Part shown: piece after piece, positions 52,310-58,709 of the stretch | Layout of the letters: each line of letters begins with the position of its first letter | How positions within the stretch are numbered: position 1 is the first letter of the stretch | Source: JAEUHO01 sp046350655 | GTDB taxonomy: Bacteria; Planctomycetota; PLA2; JAEUHO01 | Length of the DNA stretch: 64,000 nucleotides | Direction: 5' to 3' | Assembly (NCBI GenBank): GCA_046350655.1 | Contig: JAXMAB010000004.1 | Coordinates: 930,001 to 994,000 of the forward strand | The notes under the pieces: generated by a model | What the model saw: only the letters and a program-made list of their open reading frames with translations | Database searches by the model: none | What the model was told of the DNA's origin: nothing | Position numbers and translations under genes: made by a program

Positions 52310-52619
52310 CGGACGCTCCGTCGAGCCGAGAGAGGACGCGAGACGTGGGATCCCCGACCGTGGACCGTCGCCGTGGAGGTTCCGACGGGCCGTGCACGTC
52401 ACGGGAGGCCCATGCGGGCCGTTACTCGACGGGATCGGCCGCGGCGGGGCCCTCCTTCAGGACGTTACACAGATTCGCGTCGGGCGGAGCCAGGGCCGGG
52501 CGGCCGCAGGGGGGCGACGGCGGGACGAAGGCCACCGGGCCTCGCGGTCCCCCGGGTCGCGGATCGTCCGAACGGACCCGTCGTGCGGGACTAGACTCGA
52601 TCGGAAGGAAGTGTGCCCC
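52310..52619. other. Intergenic region between YdcF-like gene and peptide gene
   Basis: About 310 nt between divergent genes. It contains a V1 repeat (52535-52552) and a TAGACT -10 candidate (52592-52597) with GGAAGGAA (52603-52610) before the small peptide gene. Nothing else is recognised. Confidence 0.55.
52535..52552 (-). repeat. Dispersed hairpin repeat, V1 form
   Basis: CCGGGCCTCGCGGTCCCC preceded by GCCA, about 70 nt upstream of the small peptide gene. Confidence 0.7.
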
Positions 52620-52745
52620 GTGCGAGACGCCGACCGCCCGCTGCCCGTCGAATCGGGACCCGTGCGGTACGAGCCGCCGACGCTGACCGACCTCGGGACC
52701 CTGCTCGATCTCTGCGCCGACGGTTCGTTCATCGACCCTACGTAG
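52620..52745 (+). CDS. 41-aa peptide with lasso-type leader motif
   Basis: The sequence contains VRYEPPTLTDLGTLLDLC and ends GSFIDPT. Tyr17, Pro20, Leu22 and Gly26 reproduce the YxxPxLxxxG motif by which lasso-peptide leaders are recognised. The residue at the usual Thr(-2) position is Cys32, and only eight to nine residues would remain as core, which is too short for a normal lasso. GTG at 52620 is chosen for the spacing to GGAAGGAA (52603-52610); GTG at 52611 would add three residues. A TAGACT -10 candidate lies at 52592. No lasso cyclase, RRE or leader peptidase gene is in the window. Confidence 0.5.
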   Translation: MRDADRPLPVESGPVRYEPPTLTDLGTLLDLCADGSFIDPT

Positions 52746-52775
52746 ACGGCGGGGCGCGTCGGCGGCGGGCGCCTG

Positions 52776-54032
52776 TCAACGCAGGACGACCGTCGTGGTG
52801 ACGTCGGTGGCGCCGACGTCGAGGGGTTGGGTGTGGGCGCCGCCGGGGAGGCCGACGACGTGCAGGTCGACGCCGTCGAGGACGACGAGCGTGTGGCGGC
52901 CGGGCGGGACGTGGTCGAGGCGGCCGTGGCGGGCGGTGCGGAGCCAGGTGCCGTCCGCGAGCGTCGCGTCGCCGCTCGCGAGGCCGACGAACCCGCGGCG
53001 GACGTCGAGGCCGTCGGCGACCAGGCGGACGCGGACGGTCACGCCGCCGACGGTCGGCGCGGGGGGCGGCGCGAGGCGCAGCCCACGGGGCGCGCCGTCG
53101 TGGCGGAGGATCATCGCGATGTCGAGGCTCGAGGAGTGCAGCACGTAGGCGCCGGGGCGTATCGGCGGGCTGTCGTCCCACGCCCGGCCCCCCGGCACCC
53201 AGACTTGGTCGGGACAGGTGGCGTCGTCCCAGCGGTCGAGGAAGAAGCGGCCGGCGCGGACCGCGGGATCGAGGGGCTGTAGCGTCGGGACCGCGGTGCC
53301 CGGCGGGGGGGCGGGCAGCGTGAGGTCGGTGATCGTGCCTGCGCGGACGTCGGCCTCGGCGGCGACGGCGACGGTGGTACGGCTGCGCAGGAGCACCTGC
53401 CACCGACCCGGCGGGACGCCGCGCCAGCGAACGACGAGGCCACCGTCGGGCGCCGAGCCGGCGGGTTCGTCGATGCGGTCGAGCGACGTCGGGAGCGGCG
53501 CCCAGACGTAGGGCGGCATCGGCCGGCGGAGCACGAACGTGCCGCCGGTGATCGCCACGGGTACGTGGACGCGCAGCGCGCCGGCGACCGGCGCGACGAT
53601 GCGGAGCGTGGGGCCCGCGTCGGCGTCGGTCACCGACTCGGCGGGGGAGACGACGTCGGTGGGATCGCGGTCGGGGGCACTGGGGGCCTGCGTGGCGGCG
53701 AAGTCGCCGCCCGAGACGAGGCGCGCGCGCCACGTGCCGGCCGACGGTCGCGGGAACGTCTGCTTCCCCTCGCCGTTCAGCGAGAGGGTGGTGACGTCGA
53801 CGAACCGACCTTCGCCGTCACCCTGCTGAAGCGCGACGACACCGTCGCGGACGGGCGCGCCGTCGGTCGTGACGGCGGTGACGGTGATCCGGGGCGCGTC
53901 CGCGCGCGGTGCGCCCGGCGGCGCGTCGGCGGCGGTCGCGGCTCGCAACTCGAGGCCCGCTGCGAGGCACGCGAGGCCCGCTGCGCCGCAGAGGGCGACG
54001 AGGCGTGGAAGCGCGCGAAGGCGGGGTCCCAC
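52776..54032 (-). CDS. Hypothetical secreted beta-rich protein
   Basis: 418 aa from GTG at 54032, with GGGAGGAAG upstream. Signal-like N-terminus (RLVALCGAAGLACLAAGLELRA), then several beta-sandwich-like segments with carboxypeptidase-regulatory-type wording: ITVTAVTTDGAPVRDGVVAL, GALRVHVPVAITGGTFVLRR, VRVRLVADGLDVRRGFVGLASGD, LDHVPPGRHTLVVLDG. It resembles the extracytoplasmic repeats of the sigma-fusion proteins in style. No catalytic motif is found. Confidence 0.72.
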   Translation of the reverse strand: MGPRLRALPRLVALCGAAGLACLAAGLELRAATAADAPPGAPRADAPRITVTAVTTDGAPVRDGVVALQQGDGEGRFVDVTTLSLNGEGKQTFPRPSAGTWRARLVSGGDFAATQAPSAPDRDPTDVVSPAESVTDADAGPTLRIVAPVAGALRVHVPVAITGGTFVLRRPMPPYVWAPLPTSLDRIDEPAGSAPDGGLVVRWRGVPPGRWQVLLRSRTTVAVAAEADVRAGTITDLTLPAPPPGTAVPTLQPLDPAVRAGRFFLDRWDDATCPDQVWVPGGRAWDDSPPIRPGAYVLHSSSLDIAMILRHDGAPRGLRLAPPPAPTVGGVTVRVRLVADGLDVRRGFVGLASGDATLADGTWLRTARHGRLDHVPPGRHTLVVLDGVDLHVVGLPGGAHTQPLDVGATDVTTTVVLR

Positions 54033-54112
54033 GGCGTCTTCCTCCCAGCGGCCACGGCGGCCGCGACTCAGGATACCGGAGCGGGGAGGTCGGCGAGCGA
54101 CTGGTGCGCGCG

Positions 54113-54622
54113 TCAGCCGTGGAGGATCGTCTCCGCGATCTCGCGCACGCGTGCCATCGTGATCCCGCGGCGCTGCTCGACGGCGAGCGGGTGATCGGTC
54201 GGCTCGAGTTCGATGCGGGGGCGGACGCCGACCGCGCGGGTGACGACCATCGCCTTGAGGTTGAGCGTCTCGGGGTAGCCGGGGAGCGAGGTGCTGACCC
54301 AGCCGAAGTACGCGGGTTCGGTCACGCGATCCGGCCGCTTCCAGTGCGCCAGTGTCCGGCGGAAGTTCTCGGGGCTGAGCGAGACCCACACGTCCCACGA
54401 GAAGGGGGTGCGCAGGCCGTGCACGGGGAGCTCGAGGTTCCCGACGACGAAGCCGTGTTTGCCGTCGATCAGGCAGGTGTCCGGCGTCAGCTCGGCGCGG
54501 CGGCCTCGCTCCGCTTCCGGGATGCCGAACCACGGCAGCGGCGCCGCGGCCCCGTAGGCCATCGGTGCGTCGCGGTGGACTTCGCTGCAGCGACCGCATC
54601 GCCACCCGTCCGTCGCCGTCAT
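54113..54622 (-). CDS. DUF2199 family protein
   Basis: 169 aa. N-terminal CxxC (WRCGRCSEVH), then DAPMAYGAAAPLPWFGIPEAER, CLIDGKHGFVVGNLELPV, WVSLSPENFRRTLAHW and YFGWVSTSLPGYPETLNLK, as in the DUF2199 family. It is probably cytosolic; the function is unknown. ATG at 54622 follows GGAGGAGACC, and TAGGAT further upstream is a -10 candidate. Confidence 0.85.
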   Translation of the reverse strand: MTATDGWRCGRCSEVHRDAPMAYGAAAPLPWFGIPEAERGRRAELTPDTCLIDGKHGFVVGNLELPVHGLRTPFSWDVWVSLSPENFRRTLAHWKRPDRVTEPAYFGWVSTSLPGYPETLNLKAMVVTRAVGVRPRIELEPTDHPLAVEQRRGITMARVREIAETILHG

Positions 54623-54720
54623 CGTCGTGCGGTCTCCTCCGCCCGTCGACGGGCGGTGCCGACATCCTACGGGGGGCCTACGTCGGCGGCTCCGCAGGCG
54701 GGGTCGTCGTACCCAGTCCA

Positions 54721-55113
54721 TCAATGGAGCGTGATGCGAATCGAGGCACCGGCCGCCGCGACCCGGCGCAGCAGGCCTGCCGAGAGCCCTTGATTGAAGG
54801 CCCAGGGTCCTTCTCCGCACTTGTCGCCGATGTCGAGTTCGCGCAGGGTGCACGCGTCCCAGACGGCCCGTGGCCGTGGAGCGAACGACTCCACGGCGTC
54901 GAGGATGGGGGAGATGGCCGTTTGCGGCTCCCGGGTCCCTCCGAGAACCGCGTACCCGGCGTGCCAGCGCCCGTCATCGCCTCGCGTGAGGCACGACTCC
55001 GCGGGTCCCTGAGCCGTGAGCGCGGCGGCGAGCGTCGTCAGGTCGCCGTCGGACTACAGCACGAGATCGGTGTGCAGGTGGTGGAACTGGGGGGGGCATG
55101 GCATCGAGTCCAT
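54721..55113 (-). pseudogene. DUF4279-like gene interrupted by an in-frame TAG
   Basis: Read from ATG at 55113 (or 55104) the frame gives FHHLHTDLVL, a TAG at 55056-55054, then SDGDLTTLAAALTAQGP, GYAVLGGTREPQTAISPILD, ELDIGDKCGEGPWAFNQ and LLRRVAAAGASIRITLH to a TGA at 54721. The residues after the TAG look like a DUF4279 domain, with its characteristic end (helix, then G-x-x-I-x-I-T-L). The frame continues smoothly across the stop, so GAG-to-TAG mutation or a sequence error is likely. No good start exists downstream of the TAG. Confidence 0.5.
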
Positions 55114-55298
55114 CCACAGGGGTTCTCGCTCGCGAAGGCCAGGTTTCGGTCCCGGAAGTGTCCGTGGCCGACAGCGTCGTCACGCGAGAGCCTGAGCCAA
55201 TATCAAGCGACGGGGTGCGAACGCAGGGAAGGAGCGTGCGGGCTCCCAGTGACGCATCTGACGCCTCGACCCTGGCCTTCGCGACGGCGTGCGCGGGC

Positions 55299-56072
55299 CT
55301 ATCGATCGGACTCCACGAGCGCCGTGAACTCCGCGCGCGCGCGATCATCCGCGAGCAACCGTGCCAGATCGGCCTCGAGATTGCGTCCGAACTGCTCCGA
55401 CCCGAGGTTCTCCGCGGCGATCAGCGCCCGCTGCCGGAGATCTGCGATGACCCACCAGACGGATTCCTCGGCGGACGCCTTCGCGGGTTCGGCGCGTGCG
55501 AGTCCGTCGGTGTCCCCGTCGAGCTGTCGGAAGTGGGCGAAGGTCTCGGCCGTGATCTTCATGCTTGGGGGCACCGAGGTTGTTCCCGACGGGGCCAGGT
55601 GAGGAGGTTTCGGGTGCCAGCGCGGAGGGCCAGAAGTCGCCGGGTCCTCACTCGTCGGTCGCCGGATGAGCTCGGCGACCGCCGCCGCAGTCAGTGCGAG
55701 GAGGCCGCCGACCAGGGTCGAGGCGAACGGCAGGAGGGTCGATCGGTACGCCAGACCGTCGTAGTGCTCGGGGTACCACTCCTCACCGATGAGGTGCCAT
55801 GCGACCGCCGCCCCGAGCACGAGGCAGAGCGCGGCGAACGGGAACTTCCTCGTCGGCGCCGCGAGGTACGCGACGCCGACGACACCAAGGGCCGCCGCAA
55901 ACCCGGCGCAGGGCAGCTCCCACAGGTCGAGCACGCGGGCCGCCACCGCGCCCGCGATGCCGGCGGCGAAGAACGCGGCGACGATGGCGAGCAGGGTCAC
56001 GGCCCAACGTGCCAGAGCGCCTTCGCGTTGCCCCGGACCCCGGCCTTCGTCGCGTGCGGGAGGTCCACTCAT
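55299..56072 (-). CDS. Four-helix membrane protein with C-terminal soluble module
   Basis: 257 aa. Four hydrophobic helices (about 22-130: WAVTLLAIVAAFFAAGIAGA, GFAAALGVVGVAYLAA, FAALCLVLGAAVAWHLIG, LVGGLLALTAAAVAELI), a short linker, then an 88-residue module starting MKITAETFAHFRQLDGDTDG, mostly helical. The internal Met near 55561 could start a separate protein, but the frame is continuous. ATG at 56072 lies 7 nt after TACGAT (minus, 56085-56080) with no Shine-Dalgarno sequence. The family is not recognised. Confidence 0.65.
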   Translation of the reverse strand: MSGPPARDEGRGPGQREGALARWAVTLLAIVAAFFAAGIAGAVAARVLDLWELPCAGFAAALGVVGVAYLAAPTRKFPFAALCLVLGAAVAWHLIGEEWYPEHYDGLAYRSTLLPFASTLVGGLLALTAAAVAELIRRPTSEDPATSGPPRWHPKPPHLAPSGTTSVPPSMKITAETFAHFRQLDGDTDGLARAEPAKASAEESVWWVIADLRQRALIAAENLGSEQFGRNLEADLARLLADDRARAEFTALVESDR

Positions 56073-56172
56073 CGAACGAATCGTACCAAGGTCGGCGAGC
56101 GCGAGGCGGGCTCGCGTCAACGCCGGGAACCCGCTCGCCGAGCGAACGGGCGGAAACGCCGAGGCGTCTGTG

Positions 56173-56622
56173 CTACGACGACTCGCCGGTGTCCGCGCGG
56201 ACGACGTACAGGAACCCCTCCGTGAAGACGGTTCGCTCGGGGTCGAGATCCGCGGGGCCCCATTGCACCCTCCCCTTCGGAGCGCAGTCCCCGTCGCCGG
56301 CCCACGCCGGATACAGTTCGACCGCTTCGCCTCGGTCGAGACAGGGGCGGATGAGTTCGGCCAATCGGCGTGTGCTGCGGACGTCGGCCTCCCGATCCTC
56401 GTCGCCGTCGAACATCCCGTCGAAGTACGTGATGGGCGTCTCGGCGAGGACGTGGGGGAACCCGCAACCACAACGCGTGTGAGCCCCGACGTACTGCACC
56501 GACGGCTGCGTGAACGCCGCACGCACCGCGACGTTCGACGGGGCGAGGGCTTCGACTCGCAGGTCCGCGTCCGCGAACTCGGGGAGCGGGGCCACGGTGC
56601 CGACGTAGAGCATCATGCACAT
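56173..56622 (-). CDS. Uncharacterised protein of the MCMMLY-start family
   Basis: 149 aa beginning MCMMLYVGTVAPLPEF, with VQYVGAHTRCGCGF in the middle and TYFDGMFDGDEDREADVRS. Small cytosolic proteins with this start and a CGCGF motif are widespread and of unknown function; the cysteines could bind metal. ATG at 56622 follows AAGGAG. It lies among several small unknown genes on the same strand. Confidence 0.75.
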   Translation of the reverse strand: MCMMLYVGTVAPLPEFADADLRVEALAPSNVAVRAAFTQPSVQYVGAHTRCGCGFPHVLAETPITYFDGMFDGDEDREADVRSTRRLAELIRPCLDRGEAVELYPAWAGDGDCAPKGRVQWGPADLDPERTVFTEGFLYVVRADTGESS

Positions 56623-56824
56623 CGGGGGGAGGCTCCTTCACTATGGCGTACCACGCCGCCGATCGCCGTGCGCCGGCCCGCCCGCTTCCGCCACGGCGGA
56701 TCGACGGGAGATGCACTGCGCGGGTCAGGCGTGAGGGCGATCCGGCCCAGGCGAGCCGGGGGGAGAACCGCCACGCGCAGACTGGACTGGCAGGTCGGCC
56801 GGCTCACCGGAGGTACCCGGGCAC

Positions 56825-57016
56825 TCAGGCTGTCTCCGTCGCGACTGCGACGACCGAGATGGCACGCACTCGGTCGAACGCGAGGACGACGCAGATCTCG
56901 GCTCGGCACGCCGCGCAGTCCGCGTAGCAGGCCTCGTGCACGTCCGGAAAGCGTCCCGGGTCCGCGCCCTCGGACCAACGAGAGTGCCGCTCGTCGGGGG
57001 GCTCGAACCACGCCAT
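56825..57016 (-). CDS. Small hypothetical protein with CxxC
   Basis: 63 aa from ATG at 57016 (an in-frame GTG at 57031 adds five residues). The sequence MAWFEPPDERHSRWSEG, then ACYADCAACRAEICVVLAFD, is plausible but has no recognised family and no clear ribosome-binding site. It follows the 140-aa zinc-type protein on the same strand after about 50 nt. Confidence 0.4.
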   Translation of the reverse strand: MAWFEPPDERHSRWSEGADPGRFPDVHEACYADCAACRAEICVVLAFDRVRAISVVAVATETA

Positions 57017-57067
57017 GCGATCTAGACGCACCGACTCGGCGGCGGATGGACGGATGAGGCAGCGTGC

Positions 57068-57490
57068 CTACGGACGTCTGTAGAAGGGGGGCGGTACGGC
57101 GCCGTGCAGGGACTCGAGCACCGGGAGCTCGAGCGTGACCGGATGGTCGATGGAGTTGGGGGGCGGCGGACTCGGAAGGGGATCGAACGTGTGGACGTGC
57201 CCGAGCGCGCAGCGGAACCAGTTCGGGGCCAACCGGATGCTCTCGGACAGGCGCGATGCACAGCGCGGACAGCGTGCCTCGCCGGCCACGGCGACCAACC
57301 GGGCCTGGTCGGCGGGAGGCGTCGACCAGTCCGAGAGGATCCACACCATGAACTGGCCGCATAGGATGCAGGCAGCGAGGCGACTGTCGTCGCCGAGCCC
57401 GATTCCCGCGATCGAGTGGACGACGGGCGTGGGCGTCGGGTCCCCGACGTCGACGAGCCGGACGTAGCACGGGTGCCGATCCATCCTCAT
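57068..57490 (-). CDS. Hypothetical protein with two CxxC motifs
   Basis: 140 aa. Two knuckles, CILCG and CPRC, plus CALGH, suggest a zinc-ribbon-like fold. The rest reads as a small cytosolic protein (MDRHPCYVRLVDVGDP, VVHSIAGIGLGDDSRLAAC). ATG at 57490 lacks a Shine-Dalgarno sequence and lies 9 nt after TACGAT (minus, 57505-57500). Function unknown. Confidence 0.6.
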   Translation of the reverse strand: MRMDRHPCYVRLVDVGDPTPTPVVHSIAGIGLGDDSRLAACILCGQFMVWILSDWSTPPADQARLVAVAGEARCPRCASRLSESIRLAPNWFRCALGHVHTFDPLPSPPPPNSIDHPVTLELPVLESLHGAVPPPFYRRP

Positions 57491-57588
57491 GTGGCAGCGA
57501 TCGTACGCCGCAACCGTAGGCGAACTGGCGAGTTCCGGGCTGGGAGATGGGGGGCGAACCGGACGGCGGCCCGGGCGTCCCTAGGCCG

Positions 57589-57613
57589 CGGGACGACTGG
57601 ATTCGAACCAGCG
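57589..57613 (-). repeat. tRNA-Pro 3'-arm fragment
   Basis: On the minus strand it reads CGCTGGTTCGAATCCAGTCG followed by TCCCG. The first 20 nt are identical to the T-arm of the complete tRNA-Pro at 57916-57992 and the next five differ at one base. No D-arm or anticodon arm precedes it. It is in the same orientation as the tRNA, 311 nt away, as an attachment-site-like remnant would be. Confidence 0.6.
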
Positions 57614-57638
57614 CGGAGTCCGCCAGAACCCACCCGGG

Positions 57639-57658
57639 CCGGGCCTCGCGTACCCGGG
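57639..57658 (-). repeat. Dispersed hairpin repeat, V2 form
   Basis: CCGGGCCTCGCGTACCCGGG, a full-length minus-strand V2 copy between two tRNA fragments. Confidence 0.75.
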
Positions 57659-57840
57659 ATCGGGGATGCGGCGCGGGTCGCGCCCTCCTCGGCGTCCATC
57701 CGCGCAGCGCGCCGCTCCTCCAGGGGGCTGCGCCCGGCGGGGGGCGGCGGCCGCCCCCCTTGGGCGGCTCGCTTCGCTCGCTCCGCCGCGTTCGGCGCGA
57801 TGCCTCCGCCGCTTCGCGGCTCCGGCGCGCCTACCCCCTC

Positions 57841-57863
57841 GGTCGCTGGTTCGAATCCAGTCG
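57841..57863 (+). repeat. Inverted tRNA-Pro T-arm fragment
   Basis: Carries the same T-arm as the complete tRNA-Pro but on the plus strand; 23 nt match (core CGCTGGTTCGAATCCAGTCG at 57844-57863). The following CGGCGG does not continue the tRNA acceptor stem. Confidence 0.6.
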
Positions 57864-57879
57864 GCGGCGGTAAACGAAA

Positions 57880-57907
57880 GGAGCCGCCAGCTTGCGCTGG
57901 CGGCTCC
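57880..57907 (-). terminator. Rho-independent terminator of tRNA-Pro
   Basis: A perfect 12-bp stem (GGAGCCGCCAGC / GCTGGCGGCTCC) with a 4-nt loop, followed on the minus strand by TTTCGTTT. It begins 8 nt after the CCA end of the tRNA. Confidence 0.8.
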
Positions 57908-57915
57908 GCGAACGA

Positions 57916-57992
57916 TGGTCGGGGCGACTGGATTCGAACCAGCGACCTCTTGGTCCCGAACCAAGCGCGCTACCAAGCTGCGCTACGCCCCG
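57916..57992 (-). tRNA. tRNA-Pro (anticodon CGG)
   Basis: 77 nt including an encoded CCA. Acceptor CGGGGCG/CGCCCCG, D-arm with GGTA, anticodon stem CTTGG/CCAAG around loop TTCGGGA (anticodon CGG, reading CCG), and T-arm GCTGG-TTCGAAT-CCAGT. All four stems pair and the discriminator is A. CCG is an expected frequent proline codon in this GC-rich genome. Confidence 0.95.
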
Positions 57993-58172
57993 GTGCAGGT
58001 CGAAGGGCGGATGGTACCGGCAACCGGCCCGGCCGCAACCAACGGACCGGCCGACCCCGGCCGGAAGGCCCCCTAGCATCCGTCGTGCCGGACGCCGAAA
58101 CCGGGCCCGCGCCGGGTATCGTGACCGCCCCGGTCCCCCAAAGCCCCCTAGGTCCCACCCCCCCCGGCCCCG

Positions 58173-58634
58173 ATGGACGACCTCCAGGAACTCGCCCGCT
58201 CGTTCCTCGACCGGCGCACCGCCGTCTCGATGCTCTCGAGCGTCAGCTCCAAGGGCCGCCCGGAGACCACCCTCCTGGTCGCCGCCCGCTTCACCGGCGA
58301 CGGCACCCTCGCGGGCGGCGAGGAGGACGCCGTCGGCGGCGCCACCTTCCGCAACCTCCGCCAGAACCCCATCGCCTCGCTGCTCGTCCTCGACCCCGTC
58401 AGCGACCCGCGCGCGCGCGACGGCGTCCGCATCCTCCTCGAGTTCCTCGGCGCCGAGACCGACGGCGACGAGCTCGCCCGCCTCGACGCCTGGTTGCAGT
58501 CGTTCGCGCCCGGCCGCCGCATCGCGCGCCGCCTGCTCTTCAAGGTCCTCGGCATCGAGCGCTACCGCCCCGTCACGCCGTACGTGGCCTCGTCGCCGGC
58601 GACGAGCCCCTCCGCGCCGTCCGCACCGCGCTGA
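58173..58634 (+). CDS. PPOX-class (pyridoxamine 5'-phosphate oxidase-like) protein
   Basis: 153 aa. The segment AVSMLSSVSSKGRPETTLLVAARF and NLRQNPIASLLVLDP follow the split-barrel flavin-binding pattern, with GVRILLEFLGAETDGDELARLDAWLQ after it. It may bind FMN, F420 or haem; the substrate is unknown. ATG at 58173 has no clear Shine-Dalgarno sequence. It converges with the nucleotidase gene across a V1 repeat. Confidence 0.75.
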   Translation: MDDLQELARSFLDRRTAVSMLSSVSSKGRPETTLLVAARFTGDGTLAGGEEDAVGGATFRNLRQNPIASLLVLDPVSDPRARDGVRILLEFLGAETDGDELARLDAWLQSFAPGRRIARRLLFKVLGIERYRPVTPYVASSPATSPSAPSAPR

Positions 58635-58657
58635 CGCGTTCCGCGGCGATCCCACCC

Positions 58658-58676
58658 CCGGGACCGCGAGGCCCGG
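58658..58676 (+). repeat. Dispersed hairpin repeat, V1 consensus
   Basis: CCGGGACCGCGAGGCCCGG in the 75-nt gap between the convergent PPOX-like and nucleotidase genes. Confidence 0.8.
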
Positions 58677-58709
58677 TCGCCCGCGCAGCCCGAGCGGAGG
58701 GGGAGGCCG

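Larger units (their letters stand above)
57491..57915. other. Non-coding region with tRNA 3'-arm fragments and a repeat
   Basis: About 425 nt without a credible gene. It holds two fragments of a tRNA-Pro 3' arm (57589-57613, minus; 57841-57863, plus), a V2 repeat (57639-57658), GC-rich low-complexity sequence with CTCGCTTCGCTCGC near 57776 and a terminator (57880-57907). Apparent ORFs here (e.g. DWIRTSD-type translations) are tRNA-sequence artefacts. Confidence 0.65.

Noticed and set aside
52620..52745. Full lasso-peptide cluster
   Set aside because: No cyclase, RRE or leader peptidase gene is nearby; only the leader motif is present.
57789..57872. Second complete tRNA on the plus strand ending at the inverted T-arm
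   Set aside because: There is no D-arm, no anticodon arm and no matching acceptor stem; only the T-arm is tRNA-like.
57547..58076. Small ORFs with DWIRTSD or GATGFEPATSW-type translations
   Set aside because: These are known artefacts of translating tRNA genes and their fragments.
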